Shown here in pieces: positions 43,560 through 53,134 of a stretch of DNA of 64,000 nt. The notes under the pieces were generated by a model. It was not told the origin of the DNA. It worked only from the letters and a program-made list of their open reading frames with translations, and made no database searches. A program made the position numbers and the translations under genes. The DNA is from Variovorax paradoxus B4 (GTDB lineage: Bacteria; Pseudomonadota; Gammaproteobacteria; Burkholderiales; Burkholderiaceae_C). The number at the start of each line of letters is the position of its first letter. The stretch's first letter is position 1. The stretch covers positions 806,001-870,000 of the forward strand of contig NC_022247.1 of the NCBI RefSeq assembly GCF_000463015.1. The letters run 5' to 3'.

Positions 43560-45670
43560 GGCGCCGCCGCGGCCGCGGCCTTGGCGGCCGCGCTGTCCTG
43601 CGCCTTTTGCGCGAACTCGGCGCGCAGCGCCTTGAGTTTCTCGCGCGGGTCTTCCCGGGTGGTGGTCTTGTCCAGGGCCATCTCGGCGATGAAGCGGCTC
43701 GGCACGCAGGGCACCATCTCGCGGCCCTGCTTGCGCTTCTTGGTCCAGCTCACGGCCAGGCTGCGCTGCGCGCGCGTGATGCCCACGTACATGAGGCGGC
43801 GCTCTTCCTGCAGCCGCTGCAGCGTCTCGTCGCTGACCTTCAGCTGCCGGCCGTTGTCGTCTTCGAGCTTGAAGGGCAGTAGGCCCTCGGTCACGCCGAT
43901 CAGCATCACGTGCGGCCATTCGAGGCCCTTGGAGGCATGCAGCGTCGACAGCGTGACCACGTTCTGGTCCTGCTCGCGCTCGCTGATGGTCGACAGCAGC
44001 GAGATGGTCTGCGCCACCTCGAGCAGGCTCTTGCGCTCGGTCTCGATGTTGCTGTCGGCGCCCGAGGCATCGTCGATGGCTCCGCCCGCACGCAGCGACA
44101 TCCAGTCGACGAACTCCATCACGTTGGTCCAGCGCGCGGCCGCGGCCTGTTCGCTGTCCTCGCCGTCGTAGAGATGCTTCTCGTAGTCGATCTCCTTCAG
44201 CCAGTCGAGCATGAAGGTGCGCGAATCCTCGGCGCCCATGGTGCGGCGCGCGCGGTATTCGAGGTCGTTGATGTAGCGGCCGAACTCGTGGATGCCTTCG
44301 AGCGTGCGCTTGGGCATCACGCTCGGCAGCGACGGGCTGAAGAGCGCCTCGAACAGGCTCAGCTTGTACTGGCTGGCGAAGGTGCCCAGGCTCGCGAGCG
44401 TGGTGTGGCCGATGCCGCGCTTGGGCGTGGTGATGGCGCGCAGGAACGCCGGGTCGTCGTCGTTGTTGACCCAGAGGCGGAACCAGCCGCACAGGTCCTT
44501 GATCTCGGCGCGGTCGAAGAAGCTCTGGCCGCCCGACACCTTGTAGGGGATCTGCGCCTTGCGCAATGCCTGCTCGAACACGCGCGCCTGGTGGTTGGCG
44601 CGGTAAAGGATGGCGAAGTCGCGGAACTCCTTGTACTGCTTGCCCTGCGTTCCCTGGGTCATGGCATCGCCCGCGCGCAGGCTGACGATGCGCGCCACCG
44701 CGCGCTCGGCCTCGTGCGCCTCGGAGTCGGCATCGACCACGCGCACCGGCTCGCCTTCGCCGAGCTCGGAGAACAGCGTCTTCGGAAACAGCTTGGGGTT
44801 GGGGCCGATCACGTTGTTGGCCGCGCGCAGGATCGCGCTCGTCGAACGGTAGTTCTGTTCGAGCTTGATGACCTTCAGGGCCGGATAGTCGACCGGCAGC
44901 TTGCGCAGGTTGTCCAGCGTGGCGCCGCGCCAGCCGTAGATCGACTGGTCGTCGTCGCCCACCGCGGTGAAGCGCCCGCGTTCGCCGGCCAGTGCCTTCA
45001 GCACCTCGTATTGCGTGGCGTTGGTGTCCTGGTACTCGTCCACCAGGATGTGGCCCAGCGCGGCCTGCCACTTGGCGCGCACCTCGTCGAAGTCGCGCAG
45101 CAGCTTGAGCGGCATGCCGATGAGGTCGTCGAAGTCGACGCTCTGGTAGGCCGTGAGCCGCTCTTCGTAGCGCGCCATGATGCGCGCGGTGATGCGCTCG
45201 TTGTCGTCCGCGGCGGCCGCCTCGGCCTGCGCGGCGTTCAGGCCCATGTTCTTCCACTTGCTGATGGTCCACTGCCAGATGCGCGCGGTGGCGGTGTCGG
45301 TGGTGCCGCCCGCGTCCTTCAGGATCTTGGTGACGTCGTCGCTGTCGAGGATGCTGAAGGCCGGCTTCAGGCCCAGCACGGCGCCGTCTTCGCGCATCAT
45401 GCGCACGCCCAGCGCGTGAAAGGTGCAGATCACCACATGCTTCGCCTCGCGCCCGATCAGCCCCTTGGCGCGCTCGCGCATTTCGCTGGCGGCCTTGTTG
45501 GTGAAGGTGATGGCCGCAATGCGCTTGGGCTCGAGTCCGGCCTGGATCAGCCGGCCGATCTTGTGCGTGATGACGCGCGTCTTGCCCGAGCCCGCGCCCG
45601 CCAGCACGAGGCAGGGGCCGTGCAGGTAATTGACCGCTTCTTGCTGCGCGAGATTGAGACCGGAAGACAT
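43556..45670 (-). CDS. rep: ATP-dependent DNA helicase Rep/UvrD family
   Basis: The product has 704 residues, a superfamily 1A helicase. Motifs in order: Q motif LNLAQQEAV, Walker A LAGAGSGKTRVI, Ia TFTNKAASEM, II HILVDEYQDTN, III GDDDQSIYGWRGA, IV LEQNYRST, V LSTLHASKGLEWPHV and VI RRLMYVGITRA. The size (about 700) fits Rep/UvrD rather than PcrA. The C terminus is an Ala/Lys-rich tail. I call Rep by its closeness to betaproteobacterial Rep, but UvrD is hard to exclude without alignment. ATG 45670 begins the four-gene minus-strand operon. Confidence 0.9.
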   Translation of the reverse strand: MSSGLNLAQQEAVNYLHGPCLVLAGAGSGKTRVITHKIGRLIQAGLEPKRIAAITFTNKAASEMRERAKGLIGREAKHVVICTFHALGVRMMREDGAVLGLKPAFSILDSDDVTKILKDAGGTTDTATARIWQWTISKWKNMGLNAAQAEAAAADDNERITARIMARYEERLTAYQSVDFDDLIGMPLKLLRDFDEVRAKWQAALGHILVDEYQDTNATQYEVLKALAGERGRFTAVGDDDQSIYGWRGATLDNLRKLPVDYPALKVIKLEQNYRSTSAILRAANNVIGPNPKLFPKTLFSELGEGEPVRVVDADSEAHEAERAVARIVSLRAGDAMTQGTQGKQYKEFRDFAILYRANHQARVFEQALRKAQIPYKVSGGQSFFDRAEIKDLCGWFRLWVNNDDDPAFLRAITTPKRGIGHTTLASLGTFASQYKLSLFEALFSPSLPSVMPKRTLEGIHEFGRYINDLEYRARRTMGAEDSRTFMLDWLKEIDYEKHLYDGEDSEQAAAARWTNVMEFVDWMSLRAGGAIDDASGADSNIETERKSLLEVAQTISLLSTISEREQDQNVVTLSTLHASKGLEWPHVMLIGVTEGLLPFKLEDDNGRQLKVSDETLQRLQEERRLMYVGITRAQRSLAVSWTKKRKQGREMVPCVPSRFIAEMALDKTTTREDPREKLKALRAEFAQKAQDSAAAKAAAAAAP

Positions 45671-45790
45671 GGGGAGTGGGAACGGAAAGCCGCGGAGGAA
45701 CGGCAGGCGCAAAGCGCGCAATGATACGGGGCGCAGCTTTCCGGAGATGCCGCGGGAGTTCACGATGCGAGACGCAACGACAATGGGGCC

Positions 45791-46813
45791 GTGCTGCCCG
45801 TATTTCTCGTAACCTTTCCTTTCTTCGTCTTGATCGCGGCCGGCTATGGCGCCGCGCGCGCCCGCGTCCTGCCGCTCGATGCGATTCCCGGCCTCAATAC
45901 CTTCGTGCTGTATTTCGCATTGCCTTGCATGTTGTTGCGATTTGGCGCCGGTACGCCGATCGGCCAGCTGCTCGATGGCAGCGTGGCGCTGGTCTGGGGC
46001 TTGAGCGCGCTGGCCGTGGTGGCGGGCGTGGTCGTCTTCACCCGCAACGAGCGCATCGGCTGGAACGACGGTGCCTTCGGCGCGCTGGTGGCGGCCTTCC
46101 CGAACACCGGCTTCATGGGCGTGCCGCTGCTGGTGGCGCTGCTGGGCGCGCAGGCCGCCGGGCCGATGATCATCACCATCGCCTTCGACCTGGTCGTGAC
46201 CTCGTCGCTGTGCATTGCGCTGTCGCGCCTCGACGGCGTCGGCGGCGGTGCCGCGCATCATGGGCCGCGGCAGGCGGCGCGCCAGGCGCTGCGCGGCGTG
46301 CTGGTCAATCCGATGCCGTGGTCGATCCTGCTGGGCGTGCTGCTGTCGGCGGCCCGCTGGCGCCTGCCGGGGCCGGTGGAGCGCACCATCGCCATGCTGG
46401 CCGATGCGGCTTCGCCGGTGGCGCTCTTCACCATCGGCGCGGTGCTGGCGCGTTCGGCGCTGCTCGCGCGCGAGCACGGCGCCAGTGCCGCGGTGGCAGC
46501 CGCCATGGGCACGAAGTCGGCGGTGCCGCCCAAGGCCCCGCTGGCCGATGTGCTGCCGGTGGTGGCCGTCAAGCTGCTGGTGCATCCGGTGCTGGTCTGG
46601 GCGCTGGGGCAGGGCGCCATCGCCCTCGGCCTGCCGCTCTCATCTTCGGCATTGATGGTGATCGTGCTGGTGGCGGCGCTGCCGAGCGCCAGCAACGTTT
46701 CGATGCTGGCCGAGCGCTTCGGTGCCGACAACGGCCGCATCGCACGCATCATCCTGTGGACGACGGTGGCGACTTTCTTCAGCTTTCCGTTCGCGGTCGG
46801 GGTGCTGCGCTGA
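45791..46813 (+). CDS. AEC-family (auxin efflux carrier-like) transporter
   Basis: The product has 340 residues with about ten membrane segments and the AEC pattern: NTFVLYFALPCMLLRFGA at the first crossover, FPNTGFMGVPLLVALLG, and ALPSASNVSMLAERFG near the C terminus. Bacterial members carry malate, malonate or other small organic acids and some act as efflux carriers; direction and substrate are unknown here. GTG 45791. A stand-alone gene divergent from rep and convergent with the next gene. Confidence 0.9.
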   Translation: MLPVFLVTFPFFVLIAAGYGAARARVLPLDAIPGLNTFVLYFALPCMLLRFGAGTPIGQLLDGSVALVWGLSALAVVAGVVVFTRNERIGWNDGAFGALVAAFPNTGFMGVPLLVALLGAQAAGPMIITIAFDLVVTSSLCIALSRLDGVGGGAAHHGPRQAARQALRGVLVNPMPWSILLGVLLSAARWRLPGPVERTIAMLADAASPVALFTIGAVLARSALLAREHGASAAVAAAMGTKSAVPPKAPLADVLPVVAVKLLVHPVLVWALGQGAIALGLPLSSSALMVIVLVAALPSASNVSMLAERFGADNGRIARIILWTTVATFFSFPFAVGVLR

Positions 46814-46819
46814 GCGGCA

Positions 46820-47476
46820 TCAGGGCGTCAGCACGCCGAGCTTGAACGGATCGGCGTCGGGCAGGCGCTCGCATTTGGAGAAGTCGCGACCCTGGGAGCC
46901 GTCGCAATAGAACGCGTTGTAGATGCGGCCGAAGAGCGTCGGGCTGGCCGTGAAGAGCACGCCGTGCTCGGGCTGCCAGTTGTCTCTGGCCGTTCCAGAG
47001 GGGCGGGTTTCCGTGGCCCGGATGGGCGCGGCCGCCGCGATGGGCGTGAATTCCGCCAGCGTCTTGTGGGCTTCCTCGCCGCGCCAGCGCACCGCCAGCT
47101 CGGCCGCCGTGGGCCTTGCCGCCACCGGCAGCAGCACGCCGTTCACCTGCAGGCCGTAGCCGAAGCGATGTGCCTTGCCGGCCAGGAAGGCATAGGCGCA
47201 GGCGGCCATGCACTGGCCGCGGATCTCGGTATCCACGCCGCTGGCGCGGATGGCGTTGGCGTAGGCGCCCGCCGCTTCGGCGGTGCCGCCGAACGAGTCC
47301 TCGAACACCACGGTGCGCACGGTGCCCTTGCCCAGGTGATCGGTGAAGGTCTTGATTGCGCTGCCGTCGAGCATGCCCGACACCAGGAGCCGGCTGCCCT
47401 GCAGGTCGAGTTCGGCCGCCGGGCATGCGAGGCATGCGAACAGGAGAGCCGAAACCAGAGATGAAGGCAGTTTCAC
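46820..47476 (-). CDS. Exported ClpP-like fold protein (COG3904-like)
   Basis: The product has 218 residues with a signal peptide (SLVSALLFACLACPAAELD). The core resembles COG3904-type proteins with a ClpP/crotonase fold: VRTVVFEDSFGGTAEAAGAY, then IRGQCMAACAYAFLAGKAHR, where paired Cys replace the Ser/His arrangement of true ClpP proteases. Protease activity is doubtful; family function is unknown. The N-terminal half is typical, and the C-terminal part (YNAFYCDGSQGRDFSKCERL) adds a second Cys pair. Probably periplasmic. Convergent with the AEC gene, six bases apart. Confidence 0.75.
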   Translation of the reverse strand: MKLPSSLVSALLFACLACPAAELDLQGSRLLVSGMLDGSAIKTFTDHLGKGTVRTVVFEDSFGGTAEAAGAYANAIRASGVDTEIRGQCMAACAYAFLAGKAHRFGYGLQVNGVLLPVAARPTAAELAVRWRGEEAHKTLAEFTPIAAAAPIRATETRPSGTARDNWQPEHGVLFTASPTLFGRIYNAFYCDGSQGRDFSKCERLPDADPFKLGVLTP

Positions 47477-47696
47477 GACAGACGACCCCGCGGACCAGCG
47501 TGCTTGCTTGATGTGCGAGGCCGGAACGGGCCTCGCACAGCGACAGCTTGCGCAGCGTGCGGGGGTGTAGTCAACGGTTTTTTTGCAATATTTCCGCTGC
47601 GGCGTAACGGCCGTAAGGCATAGCTACTGCTATCACTTCAGATGAATACTTGAGTTTGCACAAGGCCTGATAGAGTGTTTGCGAATCAAAGTATGA

Positions 47697-47918
47697 ATGG
47701 GCAGCACGATGGCAATACTTATTCGTATCCTGCTGTGGCTGGTCTGGGTTGCCGGCGTGAGCTGGTTCTGGCATGCCGGCATGCTGGGCACCGGCACCTC
47801 GCTCGCGCTGGGCGCCCTGAGCCTGGTGGTGTTCGCCTGGCCCGCAAGCAGCGCGCGGCGCCGCAGCACCGAGTTGCGCTACGTCGACGTCGGCAAGGAG
47901 CCCGCGGGCCTGCACTGA
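47697..47918 (+). CDS. Small two-segment membrane protein, 73 aa
   Basis: Two hydrophobic stretches (AILIRILLWLVWVAGVSWFW, LGTGTSLALGALSLVVFAW) are followed by a short charged tail (SARRRSTELRYVDVGKEPAG). ATG 47697 or 47709. No family is recognised. Its codon use matches the chromosome, and the hairpin topology with a cytosolic tail is common for small regulatory membrane proteins. It is convergent with priA, 36 bp away. Confidence 0.55.
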   Translation: MGSTMAILIRILLWLVWVAGVSWFWHAGMLGTGTSLALGALSLVVFAWPASSARRRSTELRYVDVGKEPAGLH

Positions 47919-47954
47919 CCGCCGCAAGCGCATGGCCCCGGGGCAAGGCCGCCC

Positions 47955-50066
47955 CTAGATGCTGTGCGGATCGACATCGACCAGCCAGCGGATCACGCCC
48001 TTGCCTTCGGGCGTGCGCCGCAGCGCATGCAGCAGCGGCTGCCACTGCGCCAGCAGGCGCTGCAATGCGGCGCGCGAAGGGCTTTCGATCAGCATCTGCG
48101 CTCTTTCCACGTTGGCGACGCGCTGGATCGCGAGCGGCACCGCGGGGTAGCGCACCACGCGCTCGGCGCCTGCCAGCGCATCGGCGGCCGTGCTCGCCGC
48201 GTTCAGAAAGGCCTGCGCGGCCTCCTGCGTGCGTGCATCGGCGCGCAGCAGCGCCTGGAAAGCAAAGGGCGGCATGCCGGCGGCGGCGCGTTCCTCGAGC
48301 TGCTGCCGGGCGAAGGCCGTGTAGTCGTGCTTTCGCAGGGCAGAAAAAAGCGGGTGCTGCGCATGGTGCGTCTGGATCCACATCTCGGCCGTGGCGCCCT
48401 GCGCCGCAAGGTAGGCCGCGTCGCGGCCCGCGCGGCCGGCCGATTGCATCAGCAGGCTGAACAGGCGCTCGGGCGCGCGGAAGTCGCTGGAGAACAGCGC
48501 GCCGTCCGGGTTCACTGCCGCCACCAGCGTGATGCGCCGGAAGTCGTGTCCCTTGGCGATCATCTGCGTGCCCACCAGCACGTCGACTTCGCCTGAATGC
48601 ACGGCCGCGAGCTGCGATTCGAGTGCGCCCTGCTTTTTGGTGCTGTCGGCGTCGATGCGCGCGATGCGTACCGCGCTGCCGTCGGGCCGGGTCACGGCCG
48701 CGAACAGTTCCGCAAGATGCTCCTCGAGGCGTTCGGTGCCGCGGCCCACGGGTGCGATGTCGGGGTTGCCGCAGGACGGGCAGGCGCGCGGCACGCGCTC
48801 GGTAAAACCGCAGTGGTGGCAGCGCAGCGTGCGGTCGATCTTGTGGAACACGCGGTAGGCGCTGCAATGCGGGCATTCGCTTTTCCAGCCGCAGTCGGCG
48901 CAGGCCAGCACCGGCGCATAGCCGCGGCGGTTCAGGAACACCATGCTCTGCTCGCCGCGCGCGATGCGCTGGCCGATGGCGTCGAGCAGCGCGCCCGAGA
49001 GCACGGTCTTGGGCGGCTGCAGGTTCATGTCGACCAGCCGCACCGTGGGCAGTTCGCCGGCGCCGATGCGCGAAGGCATGGCCAGCCGCACGTAGCGTCC
49101 GCCCGGGTCTTCGCCCTCGGCGGGGCGGCTCTGGTGCCAGCTTTCGAGCGAGGGCGTGGCCGAGCCGAGGATGACTTTCGCGCCCTCGCGCTGGCCCCGC
49201 CAGACGGCGAGGTCGCGCGCCGAATACCGCGCGCCTTCCTGCTGCTTGTAGCTGGGGTCGTGTTCCTCGTCGACCACGACGAGCTTCAGGCCCGGCATCG
49301 ACGCGAACACCGCCATGCGCGTGCCCAGCACGATGCGCGCGGCGCCGCTGTGCGCCGCGAGCCAGCTTGCGAGCCGTTGCGGGTTGGTCATGCCGCTGTG
49401 CAGCGACACCACCGCATCGTCGCCGAAGCGCGCCTTGAAGCGGGCTTCGAGCTGCGGCGTCAGGTTGATCTCGGGCACCATCACCAGCGCCTGCGCGCCG
49501 GCGTCGCCCGCGAGCAGGTCGGCCACGCAGCGCAGGTAGACCTCGGTCTTGCCGCTGCCGGTGCTCCCGACCAGCAGGAAGGTGCCGGCCTCAGACTCGA
49601 TGCGGGCCAGCGCGGCGGTCTGCTCCGCGCTCAGGGCGACCGGGTGGGCGGCTTCGGCCGTTTCGGCCACGGGCCCGGTCGTCGTCTTGCGCTTGAGCCG
49701 GCGCGCCAGCTGCGTTCCGCTCAGGTCGCGCAGCTGCGGCGGCAGCGCGGCCAAGGCGATCTCGCCGATCGAGCGCTGGTAGTAGCGCGCGGCAAAGGCC
49801 ACGAGGTCGCGCCAGGCGTCGCCGAGCGGGGCCAGCGCGTCCAGCGCGGCGCCCACGGGCTTCAGGGCCATGTCGGGCTCGGCGTCGTCCAGCGGGCTCG
49901 GCTCGTTCCACACCACGCCCAGCACCTCGCGCCGGCCCAGCGGCACCCGCACCAGCGTGCCGGGCACCAGAGGGGCGGGGCTGGCGTAGCTCAGCAGGTC
50001 GCCGAGCGCGGCATGGGCTGGCGTCTGCACCGCGATGTCGAGCCGCCAGGCCATCGCCGGCGGCAT
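47955..50066 (-). CDS. priA: Primosomal replication restart helicase PriA
   Basis: The product has 703 residues from ATG 50066, or 725 from a TTG at 50132. PriA restarts stalled replication forks. An N-terminal 3'-DNA-binding domain (about 1-110) leads to the helicase core with Walker A LVGSTGSGKTEVYL, DEEH box VVVDEEHDPSYKQQEGARY, and motifs LGSATPSLESWHQS and VLVGTQMIAKGHDFRRITL. The inserted zinc-binding module is complete, with CADCGWKSECPHC, LRCHHCGF and CPSCGN. The start is uncertain: the TTG form has no ribosome site. hemE lies upstream on the same strand behind a 439-bp AT-rich gap. Confidence 0.94.
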   Translation of the reverse strand: MPPAMAWRLDIAVQTPAHAALGDLLSYASPAPLVPGTLVRVPLGRREVLGVVWNEPSPLDDAEPDMALKPVGAALDALAPLGDAWRDLVAFAARYYQRSIGEIALAALPPQLRDLSGTQLARRLKRKTTTGPVAETAEAAHPVALSAEQTAALARIESEAGTFLLVGSTGSGKTEVYLRCVADLLAGDAGAQALVMVPEINLTPQLEARFKARFGDDAVVSLHSGMTNPQRLASWLAAHSGAARIVLGTRMAVFASMPGLKLVVVDEEHDPSYKQQEGARYSARDLAVWRGQREGAKVILGSATPSLESWHQSRPAEGEDPGGRYVRLAMPSRIGAGELPTVRLVDMNLQPPKTVLSGALLDAIGQRIARGEQSMVFLNRRGYAPVLACADCGWKSECPHCSAYRVFHKIDRTLRCHHCGFTERVPRACPSCGNPDIAPVGRGTERLEEHLAELFAAVTRPDGSAVRIARIDADSTKKQGALESQLAAVHSGEVDVLVGTQMIAKGHDFRRITLVAAVNPDGALFSSDFRAPERLFSLLMQSAGRAGRDAAYLAAQGATAEMWIQTHHAQHPLFSALRKHDYTAFARQQLEERAAAGMPPFAFQALLRADARTQEAAQAFLNAASTAADALAGAERVVRYPAVPLAIQRVANVERAQMLIESPSRAALQRLLAQWQPLLHALRRTPEGKGVIRWLVDVDPHSI

Positions 50067-50505
50067 GCTCGCCGGTGCTGCTGCTGTTTCGGGGACTGGG
50101 CTGACGGTGGAAATGGGCGTCCTTGTTGGCAAGGTTTGTTAATGCGACTTTGAACAAGATCGCTTAAGTCGTTGATTTTCCAGTGCTTTGGGAACCATCC
50201 AGAGTTTCTGTGGATAACTTTGTTGACAACCGGGCTCGACACGTCGGCGAGCCTTGAAAATCAAGCCTCTGGCTGGATTGCCCTCAAAAAAAGCAAAGTT
50301 CAATTTCTATATAAATCAACAACTTAGCTTCGCTATTGGTTTAGGAGCAAAGAGGGGAGCACTTCAGATAATCTTGCGCAGTGCAACACGTGTTTTGTGC
50401 ATAAGTCGGAGTTCCTACACCGTTTTTGTGCTTGACAAACGGCTGCAAATCGATTTTTGGGGGCCAGGAACGCCTCGCTGGCGTTCGCCGCCCCGTTAAC
50501 CGTTT
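50067..50505. other. AT-rich intergenic region with DnaA-box matches
   Basis: No coding sequence. It is unusually AT-rich for this chromosome (for example AAAAAAAGCAAAGTTCAATT near 50286). It has an exact DnaA box TGTGGATAA (50209-50217) and a one-mismatch copy TGTGCATAA (50396-50404). A stem-loop with arms GAACGCC and GGCGTTC lies at 50468-50486, just past the hemE stop. The priA promoter must lie here; TATATA near 50311-50316 is the best -10-like sequence on the minus strand. Confidence 0.6.
50209..50217. promoter_or_regulatory. Consensus DnaA box
   Basis: TGTGGATAA is the exact reverse complement of the high-affinity DnaA box TTATCCACA. It lies 143 bp upstream of the priA start in the AT-rich gap. 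Confidence 0.6.
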
Positions 50506-51618
50506 TTAACTTTTGCGCAGGGCGCGCGATTGTGCATGCACGGCCTGCACCAGCGCCGCCACATGGTCCGGCGGCGTGAACTGGCTGATGCCGTGGCCCA
50601 GATTGAAGATGTGGGTCGGGCCCTTGGCATCGGCATCGGCATGCGGCTTGCCGAAGGCCCGCAGCACCTTCGCCACCTCGGCCTCGATCTGCGCGGGCGG
50701 TGCGAACAGCACGTTGGGGTCGATGTTGCCCTGCAAGGCCTTGGCCTTGCCGTCGGTGCCTTCGCCGACCAGCCGGCGCGCGGCCGAGAGGTTCACGGTC
50801 CAGTCGACGCCGAGCACTTCGCAGTCGAGTTCGCGCATGGCTTCGAGCCACAGGCCACCGCCCTTGGTGAAGACGATGCGCGGCACGGGCTGGCCATCGG
50901 CGCCGTTGCGCTTGAGGCCGGCCAGCACGCGCGCCGTGTAGGCGAGGCTGAATTCCTGGAACGCGCCGTCGGCCAGCACGCCGCCCCAGCTGTCGAACAC
51001 CATCACGGCCTGCGCGCCGGCGTCGATCTGCGCATTGAGGTAGGTGGCCACCGAATCGGCGTTGACCGCGAGCAGGCGGTGCATCAGGTCGGGGCGGCTG
51101 TAGAGCATGCTCTTCACGAGCCGGTAGTCACTGGAGCCCGCGCCTTCCACCATGTAGCAGGCCAGCGTCCAGGGGCTGCCCGAAAAACCGATCAGCGGCA
51201 CGCGGCCGGCCAGCGCCTTGCGGATCGACGCCACGGCATCGAACACATAGCGCAGCCTGGCCATGTCGGGTACCTCGAGCGCCGCAACGGCCGCTTCGTC
51301 GCGCACCGGGTGCGCGAAGCGCGGGCCTTCGCCGGCCTCGAACGACAGGCCCAGCCCCATGGCGTCGGGCACGGTGAGGATGTCGGAGAACAGGATGGCC
51401 GCGTCCAGCGGATAGCGCGCGAGCGGCTGCAGCGTGACTTCGGTGGCGTAGTCGACGTTGGTGGCCAGCCCCATGAAGCTGCCGGCCTTGGCGCGGGTGG
51501 CCACGTACTCGGGCAGGTAGCGTCCGGCCTGGCGCATGAGCCAGACGGGCGTGTGGTCTGTGGCCTGGCGCCAGCAGGCCCGCAGGAAAGTGTCGTTTTG
51601 CAAGGGGGCGAAAGGCAT
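50506..51618 (-). CDS. hemE: Uroporphyrinogen decarboxylase
   Basis: The product has 370 residues and removes four acetate carboxyls from uroporphyrinogen III in haem synthesis. Signature 1 is [19 protein letters not shown]; the second is [16 protein letters not shown]. The catalytic Asp is in the [12 protein letters not shown] segment and the conserved C-terminal part is [16 protein letters not shown] then [19 protein letters not shown] 51618 is preferred to an upstream in-frame start at 51663. It lies 51 bp after the MFS gene on the same strand. Confidence 0.97.
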   Translation of the reverse strand: MPFAPLQNDTFLRACWRQATDHTPVWLMRQAGRYLPEYVATRAKAGSFMGLATNVDYATEVTLQPLARYPLDAAILFSDILTVPDAMGLGLSFEAGEGPRFAHPVRDEAAVAALEVPDMARLRYVFDAVASIRKALAGRVPLIGFSGSPWTLACYMVEGAGSSDYRLVKSMLYSRPDLMHRLLAVNADSVATYLNAQIDAGAQAVMVFDSWGGVLADGAFQEFSLAYTARVLAGLKRNGADGQPVPRIVFTKGGGLWLEAMRELDCEVLGVDWTVNLSAARRLVGEGTDGKAKALQGNIDPNVLFAPPAQIEAEVAKVLRAFGKPHADADAKGPTHIFNLGHGISQFTPPDHVAALVQAVHAQSRALRKS

Positions 51619-51669
51619 TCCCCGATTGTCGCAGGGCCCCGCGCCGGCGCTAGAGCCTGCCAACAGGGC

Positions 51670-53034
51670 CTAAACCAACGGCACGCGCCGCGCATCCGCC
51701 GGGTTCACGTTGCGCTGGTAAAGCATCAGCGTCGCCACCAGCCCGCAGATGGCGGCGGCCGTCATCCACAGGCCCGGCGCGCCCTTGTCGCCGGTCATCT
51801 CGATCAGCCCGGTGGCGATGGCCGGCGTGAAGCCGCCGAACAGCGCCGTCGCGAGGCTGTACGCGAGCGAGAAGCCCGCGGTGCGCACATTGACCGGCAT
51901 CACCTCGGTCAGCGCCACCACCATCGCGCCGTTGTAGCTCGCGTAGAGGAACGACAGCCAGAGCTCGACCTCCAGCATGCGCGCGAAGCTCGGCGCGCCG
52001 ACCAGCCACTTGAGCGACGGGTACGCGGTCAGGATGGTCAGCACCGTGAACAGGACCAGCAGCGGCTTGCGCCCCACGCGGTCCGACAGCGCGCCCATGA
52101 TCGGCAGCCAGATGAAGTTCGAGATGGCCACGCACAGCGTGACGACCAGCGCGTCGGTGGTGCTCAGGTGCAGCACCGATTTGCCGAAGGTGGGCGTGTA
52201 GACCGTGATCAGGTAGAACGACACGGTCGTCATCGACACCAGCATCATCCCCGCGAGCACGAGGCCCCAGTTGGCGACCATCGACTGGAAGATCTCGCGC
52301 GCGTCGGGGCGGTGCTTGCGCGCCATGAACTCCTCGGTCTCCTGCAGCGAGCGGCGGATGACGAACAGCACCGGCACGATCAGGCAGCCGACGAAGAACG
52401 GAATGCGCCAGTAGAAGTCGCCGATCTCCTGCGAGGTGAAGGTCACGTTGAGCCAGTAGCCGAGCGCCGCTGCCACCACGATGGCCACCTGCTGGCTGGC
52501 CGACTGCCAGCTCACGTAGAAGCCCTTGCGGCCCGGCGTGGCCATTTCCGACAGGTAGACCGAGACGCCGCCCAGCTCCACGCCGGCCGAGAAGCCCTGC
52601 AGCAGCCGGCCGATCAGCACCAGCAGCGGCGCCGCGAGGCCGATGGTGGCGTAGGCCGGCACGCAGGCGATCAGCAGCGTGCCGAGTGCCATCAGCGCGA
52701 GCGTGACGATCAGCCCCTGGCGGCGGCCCACGCGGTCGACGTAGGCGCCCAGGAAGATCGCGCCCAGCGGCCGCATCAGGAAACCCGCGCCGAAGGTCAT
52801 GAAGGTCAGCATCAGCGAGGCAAATTCGTTGCCCGACGGAAAGAAGGCCTTCGAGATCTGCGTGGCGTAGAAGCCGAACAGGAAGAAGTCGAACATCTCC
52901 ATGAAATTGCCGCCGGTCACGCGCAGCACGGTGGCGAATTTCGAGGAAGAGGCGGCGGAAGCGGAGGAAGCAGAAGTGCCTGAAGCGGCGCGGGCGGCCG
53001 TGCCCGGTTGCGCGGCGGATTGCGCAGGATTCAT
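51670..53034 (-). CDS. MHS-family MFS transporter, citrate/proton type
   Basis: The product has 454 residues with 12 membrane segments and the metabolite:H+ symporter pattern: [20 protein letters not shown] in segment 1, [20 protein letters not shown] in the 2-3 loop, [20 protein letters not shown], and [20 protein letters not shown] in the 8-9 loop. The sequence is closest in my judgement to citrate carriers (CitA/TcuC type). The N terminus (about 1-32) is a Ser/Ala-rich cytosolic tail. It lies between the redoxin and hemE genes, all on the minus strand, without an obvious metabolic tie to either. Confidence 0.9.
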   Translation of the reverse strand: MNPAQSAAQPGTAARAASGTSASSASAASSSKFATVLRVTGGNFMEMFDFFLFGFYATQISKAFFPSGNEFASLMLTFMTFGAGFLMRPLGAIFLGAYVDRVGRRQGLIVTLALMALGTLLIACVPAYATIGLAAPLLVLIGRLLQGFSAGVELGGVSVYLSEMATPGRKGFYVSWQSASQQVAIVVAAALGYWLNVTFTSQEIGDFYWRIPFFVGCLIVPVLFVIRRSLQETEEFMARKHRPDAREIFQSMVANWGLVLAGMMLVSMTTVSFYLITVYTPTFGKSVLHLSTTDALVVTLCVAISNFIWLPIMGALSDRVGRKPLLVLFTVLTILTAYPSLKWLVGAPSFARMLEVELWLSFLYASYNGAMVVALTEVMPVNVRTAGFSLAYSLATALFGGFTPAIATGLIEMTGDKGAPGLWMTAAAICGLVATLMLYQRNVNPADARRVPLV

Positions 53035-53134
53035 CTCGTTGTCCCCTTGAGCGATGTCGTTCGCCCGAGGGTAGGCCGGGGTTCCCGACCGCTGCCTGAC
53101 CGCGCGAGTCAGGTACCTGTCATTGCCGGCTTCG

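Noticed and set aside
50459..50494. Stem-loop just past the hemE stop as an intrinsic terminator
   Set aside because: The stem is good (GAACGCC/GGCGTTC plus outer G/C pairs) but no U-run follows it in the hemE direction, so it is mentioned only as a stem-loop.
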